Shown: piece by piece, positions 27,076 to 36,912 of the stretch
How the letters are laid out: each line of letters begins with the position of its first letter
Numbering within the stretch: the stretch's first letter is position 1
Origin: Prosthecochloris sp.
GTDB taxonomy: Bacteria; Bacteroidota; Chlorobiia; Chlorobiales; Chlorobiaceae
Direction: 5' to 3'
DNA length: 64,000 nt
Assembly: GCA_004028745.1 (NCBI GenBank)
Contig: RAZP01000067.1
Span: forward strand, 124,001-188,000
Position numbers and translations under genes: made by a program
The notes under the pieces: model-generated
Seen by the model: the letters and a program-made list of their open reading frames with translations, nothing else
Database searches by the model: none
Told to the model about the DNA's origin: nothing

Positions 27076-27421
27076 GGTATTGTCTATATTTTTCTTATTG
27101 GAATTGGACTGCGGCTACTGCATGCTTGTTTCTCAACCCAGGCTTGCCACACTCCTCCTGAAAATGATGAAAGACATTTCAAATAGCTAAACCTACATTG
27201 AGCGGTTGTTCCGTTTTGCACATAAGACGTTATGGAAAAACAAATTACTCATTAATCATACCTGATAAAGCATATATTTTTTAAACTTATACATATACAA
27301 CACAATTTGAAACGCTCAACTTAGGCTAAAAAAACTTCAGCACAAAAAAACCTTATTTTGAAAAAATCTTATAAATTATTTCCTGACCCTCAAACTATGA
27401 CGATCACATAGAGACCTTACT
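27076..27421. other. AT-rich non-coding region between mutL and the lipocalin-like gene
   Basis: This 346-bp region holds no gene that I can see. It is markedly A/T-rich towards the right and probably contains the two divergent promoters. I could not assign -35 and -10 boxes with confidence. Confidence 0.5.
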
Positions 27422-27952
27422 ATGACCAGGAAAAGAACGATATGGGCAGTGCTGCTTGCCTTCGCATTAACCGGAGCCGCCGGTCTTGCGTCCCTGAATC
27501 ATAACGCCGATCCGGGATCACCGCATCCGACGGGCAAGACTGCCAATGCGAAAACAGTTTCAGGTTCCGAAAAACTCATCGGTAGATGGAAACTTGTCAG
27601 GGTATCGGTAACCCCTGATTTTCTTAATGTCCCCATCCCGATCAATACCTTTGACGCCATGGGCTCCGTAGCCAATGACTATAGTTATACCATTGAGGCA
27701 AACGGTTCTTTTTTCGGCAGCAATTACGGTTATCTGGGCAACGGAGATATCGACGTACAGGGGAACAACCTAACCCTGACCATAAACGAAGGAGTCATTA
27801 CTGTCAATGAAAAAAAGAAAAGACATGACAGGAAAGGCAGAAGAATTAACGGGACCTACCGCATTACCAATCAGGACACGCTGCACGTCAAGGCAGTTAA
27901 ACATCAGGATGGCATCAGTTACACTTTCGACCTTGCATTAGTGAACTCGTGA
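27422..27952 (+). CDS. Secreted lipocalin-like protein of unknown function
   Basis: This 176-residue protein has a signal peptide (hydrophobic 9-22, Ala-rich cleavage region). The mature part fits a small lipocalin-like barrel: the opening LIGRWKLVRVSV is a typical lipocalin GxW signature, followed by alternating beta-strand patterns (YSYTIEANGSFFG, NNLTLTINEGVITV, TYRITNQDTLHVK). The ligand is unknown. Its 3' end overlaps cinA on the other strand by 38 bp. Confidence 0.6.
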   Translation: MTRKRTIWAVLLAFALTGAAGLASLNHNADPGSPHPTGKTANAKTVSGSEKLIGRWKLVRVSVTPDFLNVPIPINTFDAMGSVANDYSYTIEANGSFFGSNYGYLGNGDIDVQGNNLTLTINEGVITVNEKKKRHDRKGRRINGTYRITNQDTLHVKAVKHQDGISYTFDLALVNS

Positions 27953-29204
27953 GCTCTTTCCATATCATTCTCAGGGCTGCTTCGCTGAAACGGATTTTGT
28001 TACGCTGACGGTCACCCTGCGTATAAAAAGTGGACGTGATCATTTCGATCCCATCACCTTTTTTTCGGAGTGCGAGGCCAAGACATACCATCCCAACCGG
28101 CTTTTGTTCGGTTCCGCCATCCGGGCCGGCGATGCCTGTGGAAGAGACTGCTATATCAACACCTGTTCTCATAAGACACCCTTGGGCCATCTCTGCAGCA
28201 ACCTCTTCACTGACTGCTCCGTGCAGTTCGAGAGTCTCCGCCTTTACGCCGAGACTCCTCTCTTTCGAAGCATTGCTGTACACCACGAAACCCTGCTCAA
28301 AATAACGCGAAGAACCGGAAATATCGGTCAGCCTGCTGGCGATAAGTCCGCCGGTACAGGATTCTGCTGTTGCAATCCTGAGTCCGCCGGACAGAAGCTG
28401 CCTGCCGATCAGCTCTTCGAGAGATATGTCGGTAGTCGCATAGACAAACTCCCTTGCCGCTTTGGCAACAGCATCCACCACTCCAAGGTTATCGCGCTCG
28501 ACAGAGACCTTGTCAGTCCCAATTGAGCTTACTCTGAGGTCTACACCCGCCGCATGGGGGAGATAGGCCAGCGATGTGCCTTCCGGCAATCTGCTCTCAA
28601 TGTCACCGATGATGCCAGCAAGCCCTGTTTCACCGATACCGGTTGTCTTAATATGCGAATGCTTGATAATGCTGCCGGACTTAACGGAAAAGAAAGGAAC
28701 TACCGTATTTCGCATCATAGATTCCATTTCTTCCGGCACTCCTGGCATCAACACGAGATAGTGCCCCTGAAAACGCTCTCCGCAGGGAATGATCATACCG
28801 GGTGCTAACCCCACCTCATTCCGGACAACCACCGATCCCCTGATAACCATCGCATTGTCACGCAGAAACGCTGAAGGGGCTTGCCCTCGCCTCCTGCAGT
28901 GTTCAAGTGCTCTGCCATATATTTCCCGGTCGAACACAAGCTCCCTTTTCAGAAGCTGCTGTGCTGATTTTTTTGTCCGGTCGTCACGGGTCGGTCCGAG
29001 CCCTCCGGTTACAAGCACCAGCTCCGAACGTCTCAGCGAGTCTTCAAACTGCCTGACGATCGCCTCTTCACTGTCGGAGCATACAATGATCCTTTGTACA
29101 CCGACCCCCGCACCGGCAAGTTCAGAACAGATAAGCCGCGCGTTAGTATTGACTTTCTGTCCGGTCAGCAGTTCATCACCGATAGATATTATCTCTGCAA
29201 TCAT
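27915..29204 (-). CDS. cinA: CinA family protein with nicotinamide-nucleotide amidase domain
   Basis: This 429-residue protein has an N-terminal MoaB/COG1058 domain (SIGDELLTGQKVNTNA, VTGGLGPTRDDRT, GVPEEM) and a C-terminal PncC/CinA domain (TAESCTGGLIASRLTDISGSS, STGIAGPDGGT, KPVGMVCLGLA). Relatives deamidate NMN and hydrolyse ADP-ribose in pyridine-nucleotide recycling. It lies 6 bp downstream of thrA on the same strand, so the two may be cotranscribed. Confidence 0.95.
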   Translation of the reverse strand: MIAEIISIGDELLTGQKVNTNARLICSELAGAGVGVQRIIVCSDSEEAIVRQFEDSLRRSELVLVTGGLGPTRDDRTKKSAQQLLKRELVFDREIYGRALEHCRRRGQAPSAFLRDNAMVIRGSVVVRNEVGLAPGMIIPCGERFQGHYLVLMPGVPEEMESMMRNTVVPFFSVKSGSIIKHSHIKTTGIGETGLAGIIGDIESRLPEGTSLAYLPHAAGVDLRVSSIGTDKVSVERDNLGVVDAVAKAAREFVYATTDISLEELIGRQLLSGGLRIATAESCTGGLIASRLTDISGSSRYFEQGFVVYSNASKERSLGVKAETLELHGAVSEEVAAEMAQGCLMRTGVDIAVSSTGIAGPDGGTEQKPVGMVCLGLALRKKGDGIEMITSTFYTQGDRQRNKIRFSEAALRMIWKELTSSLMQGRKCN

Positions 29205-29210
29205 AGAGAT

Positions 29211-31676
29211 CTAAATCAGATAGCTGGCAATGCGCAAAATATCGGCGAACACACCTCCTGCAGTCACCTCACCTCCCGCACCAGGACCTTTCACCACAAG
29301 TGGAGTATCGAAATAGCGGTCGGTAGTGAACACCACCATATTTTCCGTACCGTTCAAACCGGCAACAGGACTTGACACCGGTATCGTCTTCACGCTGATA
29401 CGCGCTTTGCCTTCACTGATCTCACCCGCATAGGCAATGGTCATATCGTTTTCAGCAGCTTCCCGGATTTTCGCCTCATAATAGCCATCTACGCAGCTCA
29501 GCTCTTCCATGAATACATCAACACTCATCTCACCCCTAAGGCTTTCCGGAACAAGGCTCTCACACTTGACATCCTTATAATCGATCTTGTAGCCGAGCTC
29601 CCGGCCAAGTATGAGGAATTTCCTGGCGAAATCAGCACCTGAAAGATCTTCACGGGGATCAGGCTCGGTATAGCCGGCCTTTTTGGCTTTCCTGACAATC
29701 TCACTGAATTTTCCTCCTTTGCGGAGCTCATTGAATATGTAGCTCAGGGTCCCCGAGAGCACACCTTCTATTTTAATGATCTTGTCGCCGCTGTTTTTCA
29801 GGTCGTTGAGCGTATTTATGATAGGCAGACCGGCACCGACATTGGTTTCATAAAGAAAACGGGCATTCGAGGAGCGCTGGGCCTCCCTTATGGTTTCATA
29901 AAGCTTCCATGAACCGGCCATACCAAGCTTGTTGGCTGTTACAACCGATATGTTCGATGCAAGAAGGTCAGGGTAACTCTCTGCAACTTCACCACTTGCA
30001 GTACAATCCACGAAAATGGTATTATGCAGGTTTCGTGTCTTGATTCGCGCAACATAGTCACCGACGGTTTTCCCATCATCTCTTGGCTTTAGAATGCTCT
30101 CCCATTTCCCCAGCTCAATACCGTCGTCCCTGAGCGCCATCATTCGCGTATTTGCCATGCCGCTGACAACCACATCCAGCTCTTTTTCTTTTCTGAGCGT
30201 AAGACTGTGATCACGAATCTGACTGATAAGGCTTTTAGCGATAGTACCGGTTCCGACGATAAACACATGCACTTTCCGGCGGGAAAGAAAGAATGATTCA
30301 TGCACACAGTTCAGTGCTTTGTCCTCGTCGTGGCTGTCGATCACGAACGAGATATTCATCTCGTTAGACCCCTGGGCAACGGCAATGACGTTGATGCCGT
30401 TTTTGCCGAGGGTCTCGAAAAGATGCGCTGAAACTCCGGGATGCCCTGACATGTTGTTCCCGACAACAGCTATCATGGCAATGTGCTTTTTAACCGTCAA
30501 AGATTCTATCTGGCGTGACGCAATCTCCGCCGCAAACTCCTCTTCGAGAATACGGCGTGCTTTTCCCGCCTGGGTAAGATTGATAACGAGACTTATGGAT
30601 TGCTCGGACGAAGCCTGCGATATAAAAATAATATTGATCAAATGGCGCGCCAGACAGCTGAAAAGCCGGGAGGCAATTCCCGGTACGCCAACCATACCAC
30701 TTCCTGAAAGATTGACCAGGACAACGTTGTTGATTGAGCTCAGACCGGTTACCGGCCTTTCTGCACGTACATCACTTTTTTCCGATCTTCCGATACGCGT
30801 ACCCTCGGCGTCCGGGTTGATAGAATTTTTGATACTTATAGGGATTTCTGCTTTCATAGCCGGATGTACGGAATAGGGATGCAGTACTTTGGCTCCTGAA
30901 TGAGAAAGTTCCGTTGCCTCCCCGTAACTGATAAACGGCAACACATATGCATCCTTTACACGCTTTGGATCAGCGCTGAAAAAGCCGTCCACATCAGTCC
31001 ATATCTGTATCTCATCAGCTCCAAGTACCGAACCGATAATGGTAGCAGTGTAATCCGATCCCCCCCTTCCAAGCGTCGTAGCCGTTCCATCGGGTGCAGC
31101 CCCTATATAACCCGTTATAACGGGAACATTGCTTGCGTCTTTGAACCATGCCCTGATCAGCTTTGCAGATGCTCTCATATCGACCCTTGCATCACAATGA
31201 TTGGTATCCGTTACAATCATGCTTCTTGCATCCGCATATGAAGCGTCTACCCCTTCCTGACGAAGAAAACTGCTGATGATCCAGGCCGAAAAACGCTCCC
31301 CGAAACTCATTATCAATGCCCTGCTTTTGTCGGACAGCTCCCGGAGAAGACATACCCCGTGCAGCACGTCACTTAGCTCGGCCAGCTCTGACTGCAAATA
31401 ATTCTCGACCTCCTTTACCTGGGAAACATCAATAAGATCATGAACAAGCTCCCTGTGAAGTTTTTCTATTTCGCCAAGCGTCTCCCTGTACCCGATATCC
31501 CCTTTACTGGCAACAACCGCAGATTCCAGGAGTAGGTCGGTCACCTTGCGTATGGCCGAAACCACAACGATAACAGGAGAATCCTGCATTGCTTTCCGAA
31601 TAATGTTCAGGACGTTTCTGATCCTGTCACCATTCTCTATTGACGTACCGCCGAATTTTAAAACCTTCATGCTCAT
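29211..31676 (-). CDS. thrA: Bifunctional aspartokinase / homoserine dehydrogenase
   Basis: This fused enzyme of 821 residues starts the aspartate pathway and later reduces aspartate semialdehyde to homoserine. The kinase part opens KVLKFGGTS, has RGGSDYTATIIG, and is followed by two ACT domains (about 315-470). The dehydrogenase part opens VFIVGTGTIAKSLI and has ETNVGAGLPII and the catalytic GVLSGTLSYIFNEL. The start at 31676 (MSMKVLKF) is chosen because an upstream ORF extension would run through the atpG terminator hairpin. Threonine feedback through the ACT region is expected from the family. Confidence 0.97.
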   Translation of the reverse strand: MSMKVLKFGGTSIENGDRIRNVLNIIRKAMQDSPVIVVVSAIRKVTDLLLESAVVASKGDIGYRETLGEIEKLHRELVHDLIDVSQVKEVENYLQSELAELSDVLHGVCLLRELSDKSRALIMSFGERFSAWIISSFLRQEGVDASYADARSMIVTDTNHCDARVDMRASAKLIRAWFKDASNVPVITGYIGAAPDGTATTLGRGGSDYTATIIGSVLGADEIQIWTDVDGFFSADPKRVKDAYVLPFISYGEATELSHSGAKVLHPYSVHPAMKAEIPISIKNSINPDAEGTRIGRSEKSDVRAERPVTGLSSINNVVLVNLSGSGMVGVPGIASRLFSCLARHLINIIFISQASSEQSISLVINLTQAGKARRILEEEFAAEIASRQIESLTVKKHIAMIAVVGNNMSGHPGVSAHLFETLGKNGINVIAVAQGSNEMNISFVIDSHDEDKALNCVHESFFLSRRKVHVFIVGTGTIAKSLISQIRDHSLTLRKEKELDVVVSGMANTRMMALRDDGIELGKWESILKPRDDGKTVGDYVARIKTRNLHNTIFVDCTASGEVAESYPDLLASNISVVTANKLGMAGSWKLYETIREAQRSSNARFLYETNVGAGLPIINTLNDLKNSGDKIIKIEGVLSGTLSYIFNELRKGGKFSEIVRKAKKAGYTEPDPREDLSGADFARKFLILGRELGYKIDYKDVKCESLVPESLRGEMSVDVFMEELSCVDGYYEAKIREAAENDMTIAYAGEISEGKARISVKTIPVSSPVAGLNGTENMVVFTTDRYFDTPLVVKGPGAGGEVTAGGVFADILRIASYLI

Positions 31677-31710
31677 GCTTTTTTGTGGAAAGGAAAGATA
31701 CAAATCATAC

Positions 31711-31741
31711 AAAAAAAAAGCGCCCCGACTCGTCGGGGCGC
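31711..31741 (-). terminator. Rho-independent terminator of atpA-atpG
   Basis: GCGCCCCGA (31720-31728) pairs with TCGGGGCGC (31733-31741), a near 10-bp GC-rich stem. On the minus strand it is followed by nine T residues (complement of 31711-31719). It lies 25 bp beyond the atpG stop and just before thrA. Confidence 0.93.
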
Positions 31742-31765
31742 CTGAAAGACACACTCAACAAGGAG

Positions 31766-32653
31766 TTATTCTCCCTGTAAAGCATCGGCGCCCGCGACGA
31801 TCTCGCTGAGTTCCGTAGTTATAGCCGCCTGACGTGCTCGATTGTAACTGATATTCAGAACACGCAGTAACTCTTTAGCGTTCTCCGTAGCGGAGTCCAT
31901 TGCCGTCATCCTTGCGGCGTGCTCCGCAGCGTTGGACTCGAGCATCATTCCCCACAACTGTGTGTTGAGATGCTTGGGAACCAATACATCGATAATGGAT
32001 GCCGGAGAAGGCTCATAAATGTAGTCGCTCGCGTTTCCACTCTCTGATTCCGCTTCTTTTTCCGGTGAAATAGGAAGCAGCACCTCGGTCTTCAAGGTAG
32101 GAGCGAGAACCGACTTGAACTCGTTATACACGACCAGCACCCTGTCAACCTCACCTTCGAGATACTTCTGTGAGACGTATTCGGCAATCTCTCTTGCGAT
32201 ACTAAAATGCAGGTTCTGGAACACGCCGGGATAGGCCTTGACAATTTCGTAGCCACGCTTGCGGAAAAAGTCATTGCCTTTTGTGCCGGCACAGAGAATC
32301 TCAACTTTCCCCGCACGGTGAAGGTCTCCAAAGTCTTCTGTAACGATTTTCTGAGCCAGCTTGATGATATTGGCACTGAACGCACCGCATAGTCCCCTGT
32401 CGGAAGTAATGAGAACAACCAGCACTTTCTTTACCTCCTCACGTGCTGAAAGGAGCGGGTTCAGTGTAGTATCGACTCTGGCTGACAGCGAACCAAGCAT
32501 CTCTTTCAGCTTTGCCGCGTAAGGGCGGGCCAGAATAGCGGAGTCCTGTGCCCTGCGCAGCTTCGCAGCAGACACCATCTTCATTGCCTTGGTAACCTGC
32601 TGAGTTGATTTGATACTTTTTATTCGTGTTCGTATATCCTTTAACGTTGCCAT
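31766..32653 (-). CDS. atpG: ATP synthase F1 gamma subunit
   Basis: This 295-residue central rotor subunit has the N-terminal RTRIKSIKSTQQVTKAMKMVSAAKLRRAQ helix (in parts), the ITSDRGLCGAFSANI core and the C-terminal helix SATENAKELLRVLNISYNRARQAAITTELSEIVAGA. It is the usual length. It lies 43 bp downstream of atpA. The other F1Fo genes are not next to it. Confidence 0.97.
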   Translation of the reverse strand: MATLKDIRTRIKSIKSTQQVTKAMKMVSAAKLRRAQDSAILARPYAAKLKEMLGSLSARVDTTLNPLLSAREEVKKVLVVLITSDRGLCGAFSANIIKLAQKIVTEDFGDLHRAGKVEILCAGTKGNDFFRKRGYEIVKAYPGVFQNLHFSIAREIAEYVSQKYLEGEVDRVLVVYNEFKSVLAPTLKTEVLLPISPEKEAESESGNASDYIYEPSPASIIDVLVPKHLNTQLWGMMLESNAAEHAARMTAMDSATENAKELLRVLNISYNRARQAAITTELSEIVAGADALQGE

Positions 32654-32696
32654 GAATATTCTGTGGTTGTTGAATTGCCGAAATTCCCTGAGCAGC

Positions 32697-34277
32697 CTAA
32701 GCCTTTACCTTTTCCCTGAAAGTATCGCGAAACTGCCCAGCAATCTCTTCTAACCGGCTTGCAACATCGGGATCCATCTGGCCCGTCTCCGCAATAGCAC
32801 CCAGAATATCAGAATGCTTGTGCTCAAGAAGGCTGAGGAATTCCTCTTCAAACCTACGAACGTATTTCACATCAACCTGATCGAGAAGACCTTGCGTAGC
32901 GACATAGATAATGGCAACCTGTTTTTCAACCGCCATAGGCACATATTGATCCTGCTTCAGAATCTCAACCAGGCGCGCACCACGATCAAGCTGTGCCTTT
33001 GTAGCTTTGTCGAGGTCCGAACCGAATTTCGAGAAAGCCTCGAGCTCGCGGAACTGAGCCAAGTCGAGACGGAGAGTACCCGCAACCTTCTTCATAGCCT
33101 TGATCTGCGCATTACCACCGACACGGGACACCGAGATACCAACGTTGATAGCAGGTCTCTGGCCAGCGTTGAAAAGGTTGGATTCAAGGAAAATCTGACC
33201 ATCGGTAATTGAAATAACATTGGTCGGTATATAAGCAGATACATCTCCTGCCTGGGTCTCGATAACCGGCAAAGCGGTAAGGCTTCCACCGCCCTTGACC
33301 ATCGGCTTCAGCGGCTCGGGAAGGTCATTCATTTTTTTCGCTACCTCCAGATCGTCGGTTATCTTGGCAGCACGTTCGAGAAGCCGTGAGTGCAAATAAA
33401 AAACATCACCCGGATAAGCCTCGCGTCCCGGTGGACGGCGAAGGAGAAGAGAGAGCTGACGATAGGCGACAGCCTGCTTGGACAGGTCATCGTAAATAAC
33501 CAGTGCATGACGGCCGGTATCCCGGAAAAACTCCCCGATAGACGCACCGGCATATGGTGCAATAAACTGCATCGGAGCCGGATCAGAAGCTGATGCGGCA
33601 ATAACCGTCGTATATTCCATCGCTCCGTTTTGCTCGAGGGTGTTGACAACCTGAGCAATCGTTGAACCTTTCTGACCGACGGCGACATAGATACAGTAGA
33701 CGTCCTTGTCTTTCTGGTTGATGATGGTATCGATTGCAACAGCTGTTTTACCTGTCTGACGGTCACCGATAATCAGCTCACGCTGCCCTCTTCCGATCGG
33801 TATCATGGAGTCGATCGCCTTCAAACCGGTCTGAAGAGGTTCATGAACCGACTTACGGAAAATAACACCGGGAGCCTTGCGCTCGAGGGGAAGACGTATC
33901 TGGGTTTCAATCGGGCCTTTACCGTCAACAGGCTCTCCGAGTGGATTGATAACTCTCCCGAGCATGGCTTCACCTACAGGAATCGAAGTGAGAATACCGG
34001 TTCGTTTCACGGTATCACCTTCTTTTACGGAGTCTGACTCACCAAACAACACTGCGCCGACATTATCTTCTTCAAGGTTCAATGCCATTCCCATGACATC
34101 ACCTGGAAACTCGAGAAGCTCACCTGCAGCGACTTTTGATAACCCATAAATACGTGCAATACCATCACCCACCTGGAGCACGGTTCCAACATCATAGACG
34201 TCCGCTTCCGACTCGAACCCGGCCAAGTGTTTGCGGAGTATGGCTGAAACCTCATCAGGCCTGACTGTTGTAGACAT
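32697..34277 (-). CDS. atpA: ATP synthase F1 alpha subunit
   Basis: This 526-residue alpha subunit contains GDRQTGKTAVAIDT (Walker A), the YDDLSKQAVAYRQLSLLLRRPPGREAYPGD region in parts and the PAINVGISVSRVGG signature. The ATG at 34277 (MSTTVRPDEV) is preferred because the upstream extension (MISKRVIINK) is not family-like. No atpH precedes it, so the F1 genes are split here, with only alpha and gamma together. That resembles the split arrangement I recall from other green sulfur bacteria. Confidence 0.97.
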   Translation of the reverse strand: MSTTVRPDEVSAILRKHLAGFESEADVYDVGTVLQVGDGIARIYGLSKVAAGELLEFPGDVMGMALNLEEDNVGAVLFGESDSVKEGDTVKRTGILTSIPVGEAMLGRVINPLGEPVDGKGPIETQIRLPLERKAPGVIFRKSVHEPLQTGLKAIDSMIPIGRGQRELIIGDRQTGKTAVAIDTIINQKDKDVYCIYVAVGQKGSTIAQVVNTLEQNGAMEYTTVIAASASDPAPMQFIAPYAGASIGEFFRDTGRHALVIYDDLSKQAVAYRQLSLLLRRPPGREAYPGDVFYLHSRLLERAAKITDDLEVAKKMNDLPEPLKPMVKGGGSLTALPVIETQAGDVSAYIPTNVISITDGQIFLESNLFNAGQRPAINVGISVSRVGGNAQIKAMKKVAGTLRLDLAQFRELEAFSKFGSDLDKATKAQLDRGARLVEILKQDQYVPMAVEKQVAIIYVATQGLLDQVDVKYVRRFEEEFLSLLEHKHSDILGAIAETGQMDPDVASRLEEIAGQFRDTFREKVKA

Positions 34278-34501
34278 ATCGTAATTAGCTTTGTTGTTTG
34301 TTAAGAATGAAGAAAGTTTATTTATTATAACTCTTTTAGAAATCAAACTCCGTCAAATTCCTTTCCAAAAACCTTGAATTGTAATTTAAGGAAAAGCTAT
34401 TAGTAATTCAAACCGTCTTGTTGCATTAAACAACTTGAAGCATCACCGGATGATCAGCCCGTCGCCACCTTGATAAAGGAATTCAGCAACTGTACACTCA
34501 T

Positions 34502-35464
34502 ATGAAAACTGTCACAGGATTTGCTTCGGCAACCATTGGAAACGTCGCCTGCGGTTTTGATGTCCTTGGGTTTGCCATTACGGAGCCGGGTGACGAAGTA
34601 ATTTTGACACTTCGAGAGGATAGTACGGAAAAGCTGCCTGTTTCTATAACATCGATCAGCGGAGACGGCGGAGCTTTGCCGAGAGACCCGAAAAAAAACA
34701 CATCCAGCTTTGTCGTACTCAAGTTTCTTGAATATATACGGACTCACAAAAAACTCGATTTCAAGGGCCATATAGAGCTTGAACTGAAAAAGAACCTGCC
34801 GCTGAGCAGCGGTATGGGCAGCAGCGCTGCCAGCGCCGCCGCCGCTCTGGCAGCCGCAAATGAACTGTTTGGCAAGCCTTGCAACAAGATGGAGCTTGTA
34901 AACTTTGCCATCGAAGGCGAACGTGTTGCCTGCGGATCAGCACACGCGGATAATGCTGCACCTGCAATGCTTGGCAACTTTGTGCTGATCCGCAGCTACA
35001 ATCCGATCGACCTGATCACGATCCCTCCACCGGATAACCTTTTCTGCACACTTTCACACCCGCATATCGAGGTTCGAACCGCATATGCACGGTCGGTTCT
35101 GCCTCGTACGGTTTCCCTGAAAACCGCAACCGAGCAGTGGGGTAATGTAGGAGCCCTCATATCAGGGCTGCTTACATCCGATTATGAACTGATCGGGCGC
35201 TCTCTCGTAGATGTCATAGCCGAACCAAAAAGAGCACTTCTCATTCCCGGCTTTTATGCAGTAAAAAACGCCGCTCTTGAAGCCGGCGCGCTGGGATGCA
35301 GCATAGCCGGATCAGGCCCCTCGATCTTCGCATTTTCCTCATCTCCCGAAACAGCCGCCAAAGTTGGAGAAGCAATGCAGAATGCTTTTTTAAACATCCG
35401 GGAAAATCTGCAATCCGATATCTGGATTTCACCTGTTTGCAAGGAGGGGGCGAAAGTCATTTAA
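34502..35464 (+). CDS. thrB: Homoserine kinase
   Basis: This 320-residue GHMP kinase phosphorylates homoserine. It has the ATP-binding LPLSSGMGSSAASAAAAL loop near residue 100 and the third GHMP motif ALGCSIAGSGPSIFAF near 262. The C-terminus carries a short cysteine-containing tail. It lies divergent from atpA and 10 bp before thrC, forming a thrBC unit separate from thrA. Confidence 0.95.
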   Translation: MKTVTGFASATIGNVACGFDVLGFAITEPGDEVILTLREDSTEKLPVSITSISGDGGALPRDPKKNTSSFVVLKFLEYIRTHKKLDFKGHIELELKKNLPLSSGMGSSAASAAAALAAANELFGKPCNKMELVNFAIEGERVACGSAHADNAAPAMLGNFVLIRSYNPIDLITIPPPDNLFCTLSHPHIEVRTAYARSVLPRTVSLKTATEQWGNVGALISGLLTSDYELIGRSLVDVIAEPKRALLIPGFYAVKNAALEAGALGCSIAGSGPSIFAFSSSPETAAKVGEAMQNAFLNIRENLQSDIWISPVCKEGAKVI

Positions 35465-35474
35465 ACGAACTCTC

Positions 35475-36785
35475 ATGATATTCTACAGCACAAATAAAAA
35501 ATCAACACCCGCGTCCCTGAAAAAAGCCACCCTCGAAGGCTTGGCAAATGATGGAGGGCTCTACGTCCCCTCAGTGATCCCCCGGTTTTCGGAAGAAGAG
35601 ATTGAGCTGCTCAGGGATGCTCCGTTTAACGATATAGCATTTGCTGTCGCAAAAAAGTTCAACGACGGCGAAATTCCCGACGACCGCCTCGGAGAAATAA
35701 TTGAAAGCTGCTTTACGTTTAAAACACCGCTTGTCGCACTTGAAGCGGACACTTACGTTGAAGAGCTTTTCAACGGCCCTACATTGGCGTTCAAGGATTA
35801 CGGTGCACGTTTTCTCGCCCACCTTACCGGTTACTTTGCTGAAGAGGACCGTACATTCATAACCATTCTTGTCGCCACATCGGGTGACACAGGCAGCGCT
35901 GTTGCCGACGGTTTCAAGGGAGTTCCAAATACAAGAGTGGTGCTGCTTTACCCCTCGGGCAAAGTAAGCCGCCTTCAGGAGCAGCAGCTTACAACCGTCG
36001 GAGGCAACGTAACCGCTCTGGAGATTGACGGCGACTTTGACGACTGCCAGCGTCTGGTCAAGCAGGCGTTCATGGATGCGGAACTGAAACAGTGTCTTGT
36101 ACTGACATCCGCAAATTCCATAAACATTTCCCGCCTCATTCCGCAAACATTCTACTATGCCTGGGGATCATTGCAGCTTGCAGCACGGCATCCAGGGAAA
36201 AAAGCGTTTTTTGCCGTGCCCAGCGGTAACTACGGAAACCTCACAGGAGGTGTACTTGCGAAAATGATGGGCTTCCCGATCGAGCATTTTATCGCGGGCT
36301 CGAATGCCAATGACAGCGTAACCCGTTATCTCGAAGAGGGCCGTTATGAACCACACCCCACTGTAGAAACACTCTCATCTGCAATGGATGTTGGCAATCC
36401 GAGCAATTTCGCCCGACTGAGACACTTCTACCTGGACGATCATCATGCAATGGCCGCGGATATCTCCGGCCACTCGGTCTCGGACAGTGAAACACTCGAC
36501 ACGATCAGGGCGGTCTATGACCGCTTCGGCTATATCATGGACCCACACACTGCAGTAGGGTTCCGTGCCCTTGAAAAATTCAAGGAAGCAAACAGCACAG
36601 TTGACAGCCCTGCTGCCATAATGTCGACAGCGCATCCCGCAAAATTCATCGAAGCGATCAAGGAAGCACTGGACATGGATATCACTATTCCTGATCGTCT
36701 TCAGGAAGTTCTTGACAAGCAGAAAATTTCAATACCGATGAGTGCAGATTACAGAGACCTCTCAAGTTTTCTTTCGAAGCTCTGA
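35475..36785 (+). CDS. thrC: Threonine synthase
   Basis: This 436-residue PLP enzyme converts O-phosphohomoserine to threonine. The PLP lysine is in FNGPTLAFKDYGARF, followed by ATSGDTGSAVADGFKG and VPSGNYGNLTGG for phosphate binding. The length and N-terminal domain match the long (E. coli ThrC-type) class. It is translationally close to thrB. Confidence 0.96.
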   Translation: MIFYSTNKKSTPASLKKATLEGLANDGGLYVPSVIPRFSEEEIELLRDAPFNDIAFAVAKKFNDGEIPDDRLGEIIESCFTFKTPLVALEADTYVEELFNGPTLAFKDYGARFLAHLTGYFAEEDRTFITILVATSGDTGSAVADGFKGVPNTRVVLLYPSGKVSRLQEQQLTTVGGNVTALEIDGDFDDCQRLVKQAFMDAELKQCLVLTSANSINISRLIPQTFYYAWGSLQLAARHPGKKAFFAVPSGNYGNLTGGVLAKMMGFPIEHFIAGSNANDSVTRYLEEGRYEPHPTVETLSSAMDVGNPSNFARLRHFYLDDHHAMAADISGHSVSDSETLDTIRAVYDRFGYIMDPHTAVGFRALEKFKEANSTVDSPAAIMSTAHPAKFIEAIKEALDMDITIPDRLQEVLDKQKISIPMSADYRDLSSFLSKL

Positions 36786-36912
36786 AACAGTGGCGAGTAA
36801 CCAGTGACAAGAGACGAGCGTGAACAGATGCAAGCAACACTACCGATCTGAAAGCTCACCACCATAGCTGGTACATCTTTTTGACTTTTAACCTTTGACT
36901 TTTAACTTCCGG

